NCBI GenBank assembly: GCA_964421565.1
Contig: CAYQXJ010000007.1
Span: 120,691-184,690 of the forward strand
DNA from: CAYQXJ01 sp964421565
GTDB lineage: Bacteria; Planctomycetota; Brocadiia; SM23-32
Length of the DNA stretch: 64,000 nt
Direction: 5' to 3'
Of this stretch, positions 24,460 through 33,399 are shown piece after piece; the stretch's first letter is position 1; each line of letters opens with the position of its first letter. Position numbers and translations under genes: made by a program. The notes beneath the pieces are model-generated. The model was not told the origin of the DNA. It made no database searches and saw only the letters and a list, made by a program, of their open reading frames with translations.

Positions 24460-26100
24460 TCAATCGGCCGAAGCGTGCTGTCGCGACAGGAACACCCGAT
24501 AGTCGAGCTCTGGGAAAACAGCGTCCACGCCTTCACATTCGCGCAGCAATCCCAGGTCCACTCTTCCACTCCGCAGGCCCTGCAGCAGCGTGCGGAACCG
24601 CTGGAGATGCCGATCAAACCGTTGGGTGGCATATTCACGGGCCGTTTCCGTTGCTATCAGAAAAGGCCAATCACTGCTCTGGGCAAGCAGCAGTTCGCGG
24701 GCGCACTGCACCAGCACTCGTCGCTGCACGCCCACGGCCGTCGGCCGGCGCTGCGCCGCGCTCACCATATCTCGGCACGCCCCTTCCAGACGGGGGTGCA
24801 TCCAGTCATTGGACTTGTTCACCCAGGTGTCATAGTACCCGCCGTTCCCCCAGGTTGAGAAGGCCGGCTGTCCCGTCTGCACCGCGCCGAGTTCCGCAAG
24901 GGCCTGCCCTGGCGTAACCCAATGGAAGCCCCGGCGGTTTGCGGCCTCGCGGGCGACAAACTCCAGGAACTGTGGACCCTCAAACCACCAGTGCCCAAAC
25001 AGCTCTGCGTCGTAGGGGGCCACGACCACCGGCGGACGCTCCAGCACAGTCGATAGTTGGCGCAACTGTCGCATGCGTTGGCCGACGAAGTGCCGGGCGT
25101 GCTCCCTGGCCCGATCGGTGCCGAGCGAGGGGACGTAGGGTTTCTTCCGGTCAAGGGGCACCTCGCCTGTCACACGGTGGTATTTGATGCCGAGGCTGCG
25201 GCGCTGACCGCTCGGGCCAAGGTAGGGGCGCAGGTAGTCGATGTCGGCGTCATGCCCCAGGTCGCGGTGAAACTCGCGGTATGCGGCATCGCCAGGATAG
25301 CCGAGGTCGGCGCTCCAGACTTGCTGTGACGATTCCACGTCGCGGCCGAACGCCGCCGGGCCCGCCTGCGTGTGCAGCGGGGCAAACACGCCACACGGCG
25401 GCGCAGGTTCCGCCAGCAGTATGCCGTGTGTGTCCAGCACGAAGTGGTCGATCCCGAACTCAGCCAGCAATTCCTCAATGCCTGGTTCGTAAGCACACTC
25501 GGGCAGCCAGAAGCCGGATGGCTTAATGGAGAACCGTGCCTTGAACCAGGCCACGCCAGCAGCAACCTGTGCCCGTCTGGCCGCCTCAGGGTGAACAAGC
25601 GGCAAGAGGGCGTGCGTTGCCGTCGACGCCATGAGTTCCACCACCCCGGCGCTTGCCAGCTCGTTGACCACGCCCAGCAGGTCACGGTTCCACCGTGTGT
25701 CGTAAACCTCCAGAACGCGCCGATAGTGCCGGTCGTACATCCGAGCGGCATCAGCGAATGGGCCATCAGCCGTACGCCGCACTTCGTTCGAGGCCAGATC
25801 CGCCCTGCGCGCCAGGTAGCGTACACACCGGCGTTGGAGCAACGGGTTGCGCATCATCTCGCCGAGGGTTGGGCTGATCGAGACGGCCATGCGGAAAGGG
25901 ACCTCGTCCCGCACAAGCCGCCGCAACATGAGCAACAGAGGAACATAGGTTTCGGCAACAGCCTCGTAGAACCAGTCCTCCTCCAGGAAGTCCTCATGTT
26001 CCGGATGATGGACGTAAGGCAGGTGGCAGTGAAGGACAAGCGCAACGAAGCCCGGGCGCCCGACGATCGTTGTGTCCGGGATAGGTCGTTCGTCGCTCAC
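24460..26100 (-). CDS. GH57-family 1,4-alpha-glucan branching enzyme
   Basis: 546 residues from a GTG at 26100 whose GTGA overlaps the DUF4912 stop. GH57 branching enzymes form alpha-1,6 links in glycogen. The N-terminal metal-free TIM-like core starts LVLHCHLPYVHHPEHEDF; the nucleophile is E201 in GFWLPECAYEPG and the acid/base D364 in VVAPYDAELFGHWWFEG. The C-terminal helical domain (DUF1957) contains SNDWMHPRLEGA, which helps distinguish branching enzymes from amylases of the family. Neighbours glgC and glgA supply the linear glucan, so glycogen synthesis is the likely pathway; no GlgB of family GH13 is seen. Confidence 0.9.
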   Translation of the reverse strand: MSDERPIPDTTIVGRPGFVALVLHCHLPYVHHPEHEDFLEEDWFYEAVAETYVPLLLMLRRLVRDEVPFRMAVSISPTLGEMMRNPLLQRRCVRYLARRADLASNEVRRTADGPFADAARMYDRHYRRVLEVYDTRWNRDLLGVVNELASAGVVELMASTATHALLPLVHPEAARRAQVAAGVAWFKARFSIKPSGFWLPECAYEPGIEELLAEFGIDHFVLDTHGILLAEPAPPCGVFAPLHTQAGPAAFGRDVESSQQVWSADLGYPGDAAYREFHRDLGHDADIDYLRPYLGPSGQRRSLGIKYHRVTGEVPLDRKKPYVPSLGTDRAREHARHFVGQRMRQLRQLSTVLERPPVVVAPYDAELFGHWWFEGPQFLEFVAREAANRRGFHWVTPGQALAELGAVQTGQPAFSTWGNGGYYDTWVNKSNDWMHPRLEGACRDMVSAAQRRPTAVGVQRRVLVQCARELLLAQSSDWPFLIATETAREYATQRFDRHLQRFRTLLQGLRSGRVDLGLLRECEGVDAVFPELDYRVFLSRQHASAD

Positions 26101-26597
26101 TCGCTCTCGTCCCGGCGGCCAGGAGAGGAACCGAGACATAGGTCCGTCGTCTCGAATCGCAGCCCGACGATTTGCGGTGGGCGCAAACGGTCCAACCCCC
26201 GGCGAGCGGGTCGCTCCGGGTCGAGAGAACGCCCAGGGCTGCCTGCTGATGGCTGCGCTGTGGGCACCTGGACCCGTTCGGTCCGGCATATAGTGCGCCA
26301 CCGTCCGTTATCGCTCGCGGCAAGCTCGAAGCCGTAGGTATGACCAGGCGAGACCTCGACGTAGAAGTTGCCCGCGTCAGGGTCTACCTGAACGCATCGA
26401 GACAAGCCCTCCATCACGTCCAACACCCTTACGTACCACTGGCAGCGGTGTCCCAGCGAGCGGCTAGCCTGGGCACTGGCCGGCCCGTTCAACTGCCAGT
26501 ACAGATATACCGTCTCAGGGTCGCGGACGATCGCACCAATCGTGTCCTGTCCCGAACTACTGCGGCCTTTCGCTTCCGCTTCACCGTTCTGCCTCAT
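26097..26597 (-). CDS. DUF4912 domain protein
   Basis: 166 residues. The DUF4912 core is visible in AIVRDPETVYLYWQL, then WYVRVLDVMEG, then DAGNFYVEVSPGHTYGFEL, a small beta-sandwich often found beside GH57 enzymes and glycogen genes. The C-terminal 60 residues are proline- and arginine-rich and probably unstructured. It overlaps both neighbours by four bases (glgC upstream, GH57 downstream), so the three are translationally coupled. A glucan-binding or enzyme-associating role is inferred only from context. Confidence 0.8.
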   Translation of the reverse strand: MRQNGEAEAKGRSSSGQDTIGAIVRDPETVYLYWQLNGPASAQASRSLGHRCQWYVRVLDVMEGLSRCVQVDPDAGNFYVEVSPGHTYGFELAASDNGRWRTICRTERVQVPTAQPSAGSPGRSLDPERPARRGLDRLRPPQIVGLRFETTDLCLGSSPGRRDESE

Positions 26598-27835
26598 GCC
26601 TGCTCGGCCTCAGACTGAGAGGGGAATGGAACGCCCTTTGCTATCGCCACGATGCCACCCTCGCTTATGCAGAAGTGGCACCGATCGAAGGCTTCGTCGA
26701 CACCGATAGCGGCGCCGTCGGGGATGCGGTTCGCCTTGTCGATCACGGCCCTTTTGATTCGCACGTCGCGGCCCAGAGACGTGCCGTCGAGTATAACGGC
26801 CTCCTCAACGTGGCTGCCGACCTCGATGCGGACATTGTTGCCGATGACCGACCGCGAGACATAAGCCCCGCTGATGATGGAGCCGCCGCCGACCAATGAG
26901 TCGTGGACCTTAGCACGCGGAGCCGTCCCCTCACCGAATACGAACTTGGCAGGCGGATCGCTGCGCGCTGCCCCTCGCACGGGCCAGCCGGTGTCGTAAA
27001 GGTTGAAGGCGGGCTGGACGCTGACCAGGTCCATGTGCGCATCCCAATAGGCGTCCAATGTGCCTATGTCTCGCCAGTAGCTGCCCTTGTAATGGTAAAC
27101 GTGCACGTGATCGCCGGCGCGAATCATAGCCGGCAGCACGTCACGGGCGAAATCATGCGTTGATTGTGCCTTCGCATCTTCAATCACCCGGCGCACCAGG
27201 GCTTCGGTGTCGAAGATGTATATGCCCATCGAGCACAGGCAGCAGTCTTCGGCGTCAGGGGCGGGGCGTGGATGCTTCGGCTTCTCTGCAAATCGAACGG
27301 CCCGCATCACACTGTCCACCTCCACCACGCCGAGGCGGCCCGCCTCCGCCATTGGCCTGTGTATGCAAGCGACGGTGAGTTGGGCCCCACTGTCCAGGTG
27401 TTCGGCAAGCATCTGCGAGTAGTCCATGCGGTAGACGTGGTCGGCGCTGAGGATGAGAACCCAGCGTGGGCGCTCGTGTTCGAGGGTGTAGATGTTCTGG
27501 TATATGGCATGGGCGGTGCCGAGGTACCAATCAGCGCTCATCCTCTGCTGCGGAGGCCGGATCTCGATGTATTCGTTCAATTCCGGGTTGAAGATGTTCC
27601 AGGCCAACCTTATGTGCTTATTCAGCGAATCGCTCTTGTACTGCGTCAACACGTAGATGCGCCGCAGCCCGCTGTTGAGGCAGTTACTCAGGGGGAAGTC
27701 GATCATCCGATAGGTCCCACCGAAAGGGACCGCCGGCTTTGCGCGCTCCTTGGTGAGAGGGTACAGGCGCTCCCCCTGCCCACCCGCAAGAACCATCACT
27801 ATCAGGTCCGAGAGCACCTTGGCTTCACGCACCAC
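26594..27835 (-). CDS. glgC: Glucose-1-phosphate adenylyltransferase (ADP-glucose pyrophosphorylase)
   Basis: 413 residues. Makes ADP-glucose, the donor for glycogen synthase. The nucleotide loop is MVLAGGQGERLYPLTKERA and the catalytic and substrate motifs GTADAI-like YLGTAHAIYQN, LSADHVYRMDY and EKPKHP are present, followed by a left-handed beta helix. There are two consecutive GTG codons (27835 and 27832) after AGGAG; spacing favours the second, a one-residue difference. The fourth position of the C-terminus lacks obvious sequence oddities. It is coupled to the DUF4912 gene and lies 27 bases after the response regulator. Confidence 0.95.
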   Translation of the reverse strand: MVREAKVLSDLIVMVLAGGQGERLYPLTKERAKPAVPFGGTYRMIDFPLSNCLNSGLRRIYVLTQYKSDSLNKHIRLAWNIFNPELNEYIEIRPPQQRMSADWYLGTAHAIYQNIYTLEHERPRWVLILSADHVYRMDYSQMLAEHLDSGAQLTVACIHRPMAEAGRLGVVEVDSVMRAVRFAEKPKHPRPAPDAEDCCLCSMGIYIFDTEALVRRVIEDAKAQSTHDFARDVLPAMIRAGDHVHVYHYKGSYWRDIGTLDAYWDAHMDLVSVQPAFNLYDTGWPVRGAARSDPPAKFVFGEGTAPRAKVHDSLVGGGSIISGAYVSRSVIGNNVRIEVGSHVEEAVILDGTSLGRDVRIKRAVIDKANRIPDGAAIGVDEAFDRCHFCISEGGIVAIAKGVPFPSQSEAEQA

Positions 27836-27862
27836 TTACTCCTGTTTGCGCCGAGTGACTAC

Positions 27863-28240
27863 TCAGTCAGATGCTCCGCGTTTCTGCAGCGCCGCACGCA
27901 CCGCGTTGAGCAGCGGATCCAGATCGGCTGATTTCAGCACATAAGCTTCCGCTGCCCAGCTCATGAAGTTGTCCTTATACTCACTGTAGCCGGTGTTTAT
28001 GATCACGGGTATGTGCCTATCCTGGCCAAGTATCTTAGCCATTGATTCCAGCCCATCCATGTTTTCCGGCAGGTTAATGTCCATGACCACGAGGTCTGGC
28101 TTCTCGGCCTGCGCCGTCTCCACGGCGCTCTTGCCGTCCGCCACCCTCAAAACGTCGTAACCTTCCCGCTCCAGCGCCTGCTGGTAGAGCATCGACACGT
28201 TCTCGTCGTCCTCAACGAGGAGAATGCGAGTATTGCTCAT
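27863..28240 (-). CDS. Single-domain response regulator (CheY-like)
   Basis: 125 residues, receiver domain only. Phosphorylation site D54 in VVMDINLPENMDG, acidic pair at 11-12 (VEDDEN), switch T83 in INTGYSE and lysine K103 in YVLKSADL. The segment INTGYSEYKDNF is typical of receivers that work without a DNA-binding output. It follows the large histidine kinase by 12 bases and precedes glgC by 27, so the phosphorelay is built into the glycogen gene run. Its output partner is unknown. Confidence 0.92.
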   Translation of the reverse strand: MSNTRILLVEDDENVSMLYQQALEREGYDVLRVADGKSAVETAQAEKPDLVVMDINLPENMDGLESMAKILGQDRHIPVIINTGYSEYKDNFMSWAAEAYVLKSADLDPLLNAVRAALQKRGASD

Positions 28241-28252
28241 GCTTCCCCCTTT

Positions 28253-31200
28253 CTACTGCCTGGGCGCGTGTGATTGCTCACCCGCGTGTTGCGGCTTGCC
28301 GACGGCAAGCCGGACTGTGAACTCGGAACCCTCGCCCGGTTCGCTTTCCACTTCTATGCTCCCGCCGTGCTGACGGACGATCCGTGCCGAGACGGAGAGC
28401 CCGAGCCCGATGCCCCCGATCTTGGTGGTGAAGAAAGGACTGAACAGTTCGTCCAGCACGTCTGGCGTCATGCCCACACCGGTATCCCGGACACGTATGT
28501 GCACCTGACCATCGCCAGTGCGGCCGGTGCTGACAGTCAGCCTTCCGCCGGCGGTTTCCTCCATCGCTTCGATGCCGTTCTTCACGAGGTTGATGATCAC
28601 CTGCTTGACCATTTGCCCGTCAGCCATCACCTCGGGCAGGTCTTCCTCGAGGGACATCTGGAGCTCGACTTCGGTCTCCTGAAACTGGACGTCGAACTGG
28701 CCGATCGTCTCTCTCACTATCTCGTTGATCTGCACCGGCTGCTTCTCCGGTCGCAGGGGCCTCGTGTAATCGAGCACGTTGACCAACGTCCTCTCCAGGC
28801 GGCAGACTTCCTCATAGATGATCTCGGCGTTTCGGTGCGTTCTGCTCTCCGCCTTGTGCTCGCGTGCGATCGACCTGGCGAACCCGCCTATCGCCGTCAG
28901 CGGATTGCGTATCTCATGGGCCAGATGGCTTGCCATGCGGCCTACGCTCGCCATGCGTTCGGCCTCAATCAGCTTGTCACGTGTCGTCTCCAGCTCCTCC
29001 AACTGCTGGCGAATACGCTCGTAGGCCCGCGCGTTTGAGATGGCCAGCGAAGCCTGCCGAGCGAACATCTCCAGCAATTCGACCTGGTATTGGTCTATCG
29101 GCAGCCCGCTGTACTTGTTGTCCGCCAGCATCACACCGATCGGCTCATCTCGAACAGCGAGCGGCACGCAGGCGAACTCGGCCAGATTCAACCGTTGGAC
29201 CATCTCGGCGTCCATGTTTGGGTCACTGCGGGCGTCGCCCACGTGGGCCGAAGTGTGGCTGCGCAACGTGCTGGCCAGCGTGTTCTCCGCCTGACTCATG
29301 GGTATGGCCATGTCGCTGACCATGCGCGTAAGGCGACGGTCGCTGTCGCTGAAGACGGCCGAGTCAAGCAATTCATCGATGGTCTGGTCCTTCTGGTCCA
29401 GGTCATCCCAAATCCGATGGGCGTCGGAGCTGGAGACGGGCCCAACGGCCATCTTGCCCTCCAGGACCGTTTCCTCTTCATTCAGCAGCCACAGGAATGC
29501 CCGGTTGAAGCCGATGGCGTGGCCGGCCGTAACGCACGTGAGCACAACGTGCATTACCCTTTCCAGGTCCAGGCTCGTCTCTATCTTCTCCGTCAACTTG
29601 GTGATCAGCCGGAGCTGTTCGGTCTGGCGGCGTTGTTCGGTAATATCGAAGGTCAGGGCGATCAGCCGGTTGTCCCCGTGCTCAATGGGGGTGAATACCT
29701 GCTGGAAGCAGCGCCACACGCCGGCTTCGTCCGTGTACTCGTGCACCCTACTGCGCGGTTGACCGCTTAGGGCGGCCAGTAGAGTGGGGCAGGTTTCGTT
29801 CTCGCGCCGACCGCAGAGGTACACATCCTGGCACCCCTTGCCGAGATCCTCGGGGCCGAAGTTGAACCATTCCATCAACGTGTCATTAGCCCACTGTAGG
29901 CGCAACTGATGGTCGAACATGGCCAGGCCCGCACCCATCGCGCGCACCACCAGGTCCAGTGTGTCACGCTCTCGGCGCAGGCGTTCTTCGGCGTGCTTCT
30001 GCTCGGTCACGTCCACCAGATAGCTGGTGAAGCCGATGTGGTGGCCTTGTTCATCCTCCAGGGGCACACGGGTCTCACGTATCACACGCGAGGTGCCGTC
30101 CTTGCGCAACACGCTGCGTTCGGTGGTGGTGCGCCCTTCCCGCACGCAGCGCTGCAGTGATTCCTGGAGGTCGTAGGGCTCGGCTGCGAAATCCGCGCTG
30201 GTCTTGTGGCCGACGACTTCCTCTGCCGTGTAGCCGAGCATCTCCTCGCAGCTCGGACTCCAATGCGTGTACAGCCCGCTTGGGTCGCTGCTGGTAATGC
30301 CCACTGCCGTGCTGCGGATGATATTCGCCAACTGCCGGTGTGCCCTCTCGAGCTGGAAACGGTCGCGCCGGCGCTGGTCAATCATGCTGGCGTTTTGCAG
30401 AGCGACCCCTATGTGCGGAGCAACATTCTCCAATGCGGCGATATCTGCCTCGGGAAAATCCTCCGTGCGGTCGGAGAGCACGTGGATCACGCCCAGTACG
30501 TCCTGAGCGCGTTTGATCGGCACGCTGAGTTCGCTACAAACAAGGTACTCCTCCTCGAACGCGACCAGCCGCCGACTGTCGTCCTCCAGATCCCACGCCC
30601 GGATCGTCTCACCCGTCTGGGCACAAGCACCGATGAAGCCCTGCCCGATCGCCTGGCGATAGTCTGCAGGTCGATAGCTTCGTTCGCGCCCTGCTTCCGC
30701 AACGAGCACACAGGACTCAGACTCGCGGTCCACTCGAAACAGGGATACATCGAAGTAATCGCGGAAGGAGCGCAGGGCCTCCGCCACACCTTCCAGCAGC
30801 GCCTGCCGGCTTGGCAGTTCGAGAAGCGCACGCCCGATCCGAGAGATCACCTCGGCTTCGCTCATCTCCCTGTGTGACATCTCGAGCCGAGCGACTCGGT
30901 CCATGGCGAGGGCCAGCACCCCGCTGATGTCGTTCAGTCGACGTCGGTCAGCCTCTTCGAATACCCCTTTCTGAGAACCATAGAGCAGCAAGACCCCAAC
31001 CACGCGGTCGCGTGTCGCGAGCGGACATCCGGCCAGGCTCCGCGCGCCGGACTGCACCAGCCTCTCGGCGTCAATCAACCTGTCATCCGTCGCAGTGTCG
31101 GCGCAGAAGAACATGTCGCGACGGCGACGTACCAACTCCGTCAGTTCTATGCCGGCTCCCGCCGTCTGCTCTTCTTCAGTCAGGTACTGCCGGGGCGCCT

Positions 31201-31882
31201 CCACGTGAGGCACGGTCAGGCTTTCGCCCGCGCTCAACTCCGAGGTTGGCTCCGACTCCGGCACGTAGAAGCGCACTCGCAAGCCGGCCAGTGGCCAGTG
31301 GCGCTCCAGCACGGGGCGCACTCTGTTGAACACCTCAGCCGTTGTCTGGGCATCCGTCAGGGCTTCCTCAAGCTCCCAGGCGGCGAATATCTCCTGCAAG
31401 CGCTGCTGGGCAGTCTTATAGTCGGCCTCGCTGGTCAACTCGTACAGCTCGGCGCTCTTACGCAGGATGCCGTCGACGGCGTCTTCCATCTGTCGGGAGA
31501 CGCGGAAAGCCTTAAGCTCATCTTCTATCCTGGTGAACAGCACCCGCTTGGCGGCCGCCTTGAACTCGAGCAGAACATACGTCAGGTCAGCCAGACGCAC
31601 GTCATAGCGTCGACCATCGAGGATCAAATGGTAGAAGGAGACCACGTCCCCCTCGCTGCGAACCCCCTCCAGCCGTGCCAGCATCAGGTCGAGGAACTCC
31701 GTGGCGTCCTGCCTGAGCACTGGGCTGCTGACAACGTGTTCGGCCCCTCTTTCACGCGCAAGCAGCCTTATCTTCTCGAGCCAGGCGCTCAGCAGTGCGT
31801 CGCTGTGTCGGCGCAGCACCTCCGCCGCTTCCACTCGTTCATGCGCTGGCGCACGACGTGCCAATACGCCCTCCCCCATCAT
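28253..31882 (-). CDS. Multi-sensor (GAF/PAS) histidine kinase
   Basis: 1209 residues, no membrane segments, so cytosolic. Approximate domain order: RsbRD-like helical domain (15-165), GAF (170-345), GAF (345-500), PAS (515-640), PAS (640-760, with a Cys-rich GKGCQDVYLCGRRENETCP loop), GAF (765-955), HisKA with H989 in HLAHEIRNPL, and HATPase (1080-1205) with N box INLVKNGIEAM, DTGVGM and GIGLGLS. The cognate receiver is almost surely the downstream CheY-like protein. The ATG abuts the glgA stop with no gap, so expression is tied to glycogen synthase. The many ligand-type sensors point to soluble metabolites or redox cues rather than an external signal. Confidence 0.92.
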   Translation of the reverse strand: MMGEGVLARRAPAHERVEAAEVLRRHSDALLSAWLEKIRLLARERGAEHVVSSPVLRQDATEFLDLMLARLEGVRSEGDVVSFYHLILDGRRYDVRLADLTYVLLEFKAAAKRVLFTRIEDELKAFRVSRQMEDAVDGILRKSAELYELTSEADYKTAQQRLQEIFAAWELEEALTDAQTTAEVFNRVRPVLERHWPLAGLRVRFYVPESEPTSELSAGESLTVPHVEAPRQYLTEEEQTAGAGIELTELVRRRRDMFFCADTATDDRLIDAERLVQSGARSLAGCPLATRDRVVGVLLLYGSQKGVFEEADRRRLNDISGVLALAMDRVARLEMSHREMSEAEVISRIGRALLELPSRQALLEGVAEALRSFRDYFDVSLFRVDRESESCVLVAEAGRERSYRPADYRQAIGQGFIGACAQTGETIRAWDLEDDSRRLVAFEEEYLVCSELSVPIKRAQDVLGVIHVLSDRTEDFPEADIAALENVAPHIGVALQNASMIDQRRRDRFQLERAHRQLANIIRSTAVGITSSDPSGLYTHWSPSCEEMLGYTAEEVVGHKTSADFAAEPYDLQESLQRCVREGRTTTERSVLRKDGTSRVIRETRVPLEDEQGHHIGFTSYLVDVTEQKHAEERLRRERDTLDLVVRAMGAGLAMFDHQLRLQWANDTLMEWFNFGPEDLGKGCQDVYLCGRRENETCPTLLAALSGQPRSRVHEYTDEAGVWRCFQQVFTPIEHGDNRLIALTFDITEQRRQTEQLRLITKLTEKIETSLDLERVMHVVLTCVTAGHAIGFNRAFLWLLNEEETVLEGKMAVGPVSSSDAHRIWDDLDQKDQTIDELLDSAVFSDSDRRLTRMVSDMAIPMSQAENTLASTLRSHTSAHVGDARSDPNMDAEMVQRLNLAEFACVPLAVRDEPIGVMLADNKYSGLPIDQYQVELLEMFARQASLAISNARAYERIRQQLEELETTRDKLIEAERMASVGRMASHLAHEIRNPLTAIGGFARSIAREHKAESRTHRNAEIIYEEVCRLERTLVNVLDYTRPLRPEKQPVQINEIVRETIGQFDVQFQETEVELQMSLEEDLPEVMADGQMVKQVIINLVKNGIEAMEETAGGRLTVSTGRTGDGQVHIRVRDTGVGMTPDVLDELFSPFFTTKIGGIGLGLSVSARIVRQHGGSIEVESEPGEGSEFTVRLAVGKPQHAGEQSHAPRQ

Positions 31883-33376
31883 TCATCCATGAGTCGCCTG
31901 CCGCAGCGTGCGGCAGGCACGCTCGTAGACGGTCAGGTACTGACGAGCGCTCCGCGTCCACGACCAGTCCTGTTGCATGCCGTTCAGCATCAGGCGCCGC
32001 CACCGGCGCCGGTCGGCATACAGGCTCATCGCCCTTTCCAAAGCCCGTAGGAAGGCTTCCCCGCAGTACTCCTGGAACACAAAACCCGTCGCCGACCCGT
32101 CGCTCAGGCTACCCTCAGAGCAGTCGGTCACCGTGTCCGCCAACCCTCCGGTGGCGCGGACGACGGGGACGGTACCGTACTTGAGGCTGTAGAGCTGGTT
32201 CAGACCACAGGGCTCGAACTTGCTCGGCATCAGGAACATGTCCGCCCCTGCCTCCACCAGATGAGCCAGATCGTCGTCGTAAGCCAGTCGGATCCCCGCC
32301 TTGTCGGATTGCCTCTCGTGCACACCTCTCAGGTAGTCTTCGTAGGTGGGTTCCCCGGTGCCGAGCAGGACGAACTGAACGTCGCGCTGAAGCAGACGGT
32401 CGAGCACTTCCTCCACCAGGGTGAGGCCCTTCTGGTCTACCAGCCGGCAGACCATGCCCATCAAGGGGGTGTCCTGCTGCGGCAGCCCGAATTCCCGCTG
32501 CAACGCCTGCTTGCACTCCCGCTTGCCGGACAGATCCTGGACGCTGTAGCTGGCCGGGATGCGCGGGTCAGTGGCGGGGTCCCACGTGCTCTCATCCAGG
32601 CCGTTGACGATGCCGAAGAGGTCCTCGGAGCGTTCCTGCAGCACTCCGTGCATCCCGCAACCGAACTCTTCTGTCTGGATCTCGCGGGCATAGGTTTCGC
32701 TCACAGTCGTGAGCGCGTCCGCGCCGATGAGCCCGGCCTTCAAGAAGCTCAGATTGCCGTAGTACTCCAGCATGCGCCAGTTGAACAGCGACCAGGGGAG
32801 CCCGGCCAGGTTCATGTCCCAGTGCCAGAAGATGCCCTGGTAGGCCAGGTTGTGGATGGTGAACACGGTGGCGCTGTCCGGGAACTCCTCGCGGTAGACG
32901 TGGCTTACATAGATCGGAACCAGGCCGGTGTGCCAGTCGTGGCTGTGGAAGATGTCGGGCTGGAGATTGATTGCGCGGCACCACTCAAGCGCGCCCCGCG
33001 ACAGGAAGATGAAGCGCTCACTGTTATCCTGATAGTCAGTATGATCTCCCGGTCGCGTGTAATAGCCGTCACGGTCGTAGTAACGGTCGTTCTGCAGAAA
33101 GTACACGCTCACATCCGTGTCCGGCAACACCGAACGCCACGCCCGGCCGACTGCCTGGGCATCCCCCATGGGGACGCTAAACTCGCCATCGTCCACAGGG
33201 TCGAGGGCCAGGCCGAGGCGCTCCACGTTCTCACGCACCCCGCGGTAGAGCGGGGTGACGATGCTCACCCCATGTCCAAGCGCGGCCAGGGCCGCCGGCA
33301 ACGAGCCGAGGACGTCCGCGAGTCCGCCTTCCTTGGAGAACGGAGCAACTTCCGACGCGACCATCACAATCTGCAT
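31883..33376 (-). CDS. glgA: Glycogen synthase (ADP-glucose, GT5)
   Basis: 497 residues from the ATG at 33376, which has GGAGG eight bases upstream; the frame extends nine codons further without a better site. Transfers glucose from ADP-glucose to the growing alpha-1,4 chain. The ADP-glucose motif KxGGL is K15-E-G-G-L in APFSKEGGLADVLGSLP; the C-terminal GT-B catalytic region is SKFEPCGLNQLYSLKYG. HSHDWHTGLVP and FTIHNLAYQG are also as in the family. Located between galT and the kinase gene, it begins the glycogen part of the run. Confidence 0.95.
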   Translation of the reverse strand: MQIVMVASEVAPFSKEGGLADVLGSLPAALAALGHGVSIVTPLYRGVRENVERLGLALDPVDDGEFSVPMGDAQAVGRAWRSVLPDTDVSVYFLQNDRYYDRDGYYTRPGDHTDYQDNSERFIFLSRGALEWCRAINLQPDIFHSHDWHTGLVPIYVSHVYREEFPDSATVFTIHNLAYQGIFWHWDMNLAGLPWSLFNWRMLEYYGNLSFLKAGLIGADALTTVSETYAREIQTEEFGCGMHGVLQERSEDLFGIVNGLDESTWDPATDPRIPASYSVQDLSGKRECKQALQREFGLPQQDTPLMGMVCRLVDQKGLTLVEEVLDRLLQRDVQFVLLGTGEPTYEDYLRGVHERQSDKAGIRLAYDDDLAHLVEAGADMFLMPSKFEPCGLNQLYSLKYGTVPVVRATGGLADTVTDCSEGSLSDGSATGFVFQEYCGEAFLRALERAMSLYADRRRWRRLMLNGMQQDWSWTRSARQYLTVYERACRTLRQATHG

Positions 33377-33399
33377 ATGTCCCGCCTCCTCGTATGCAC

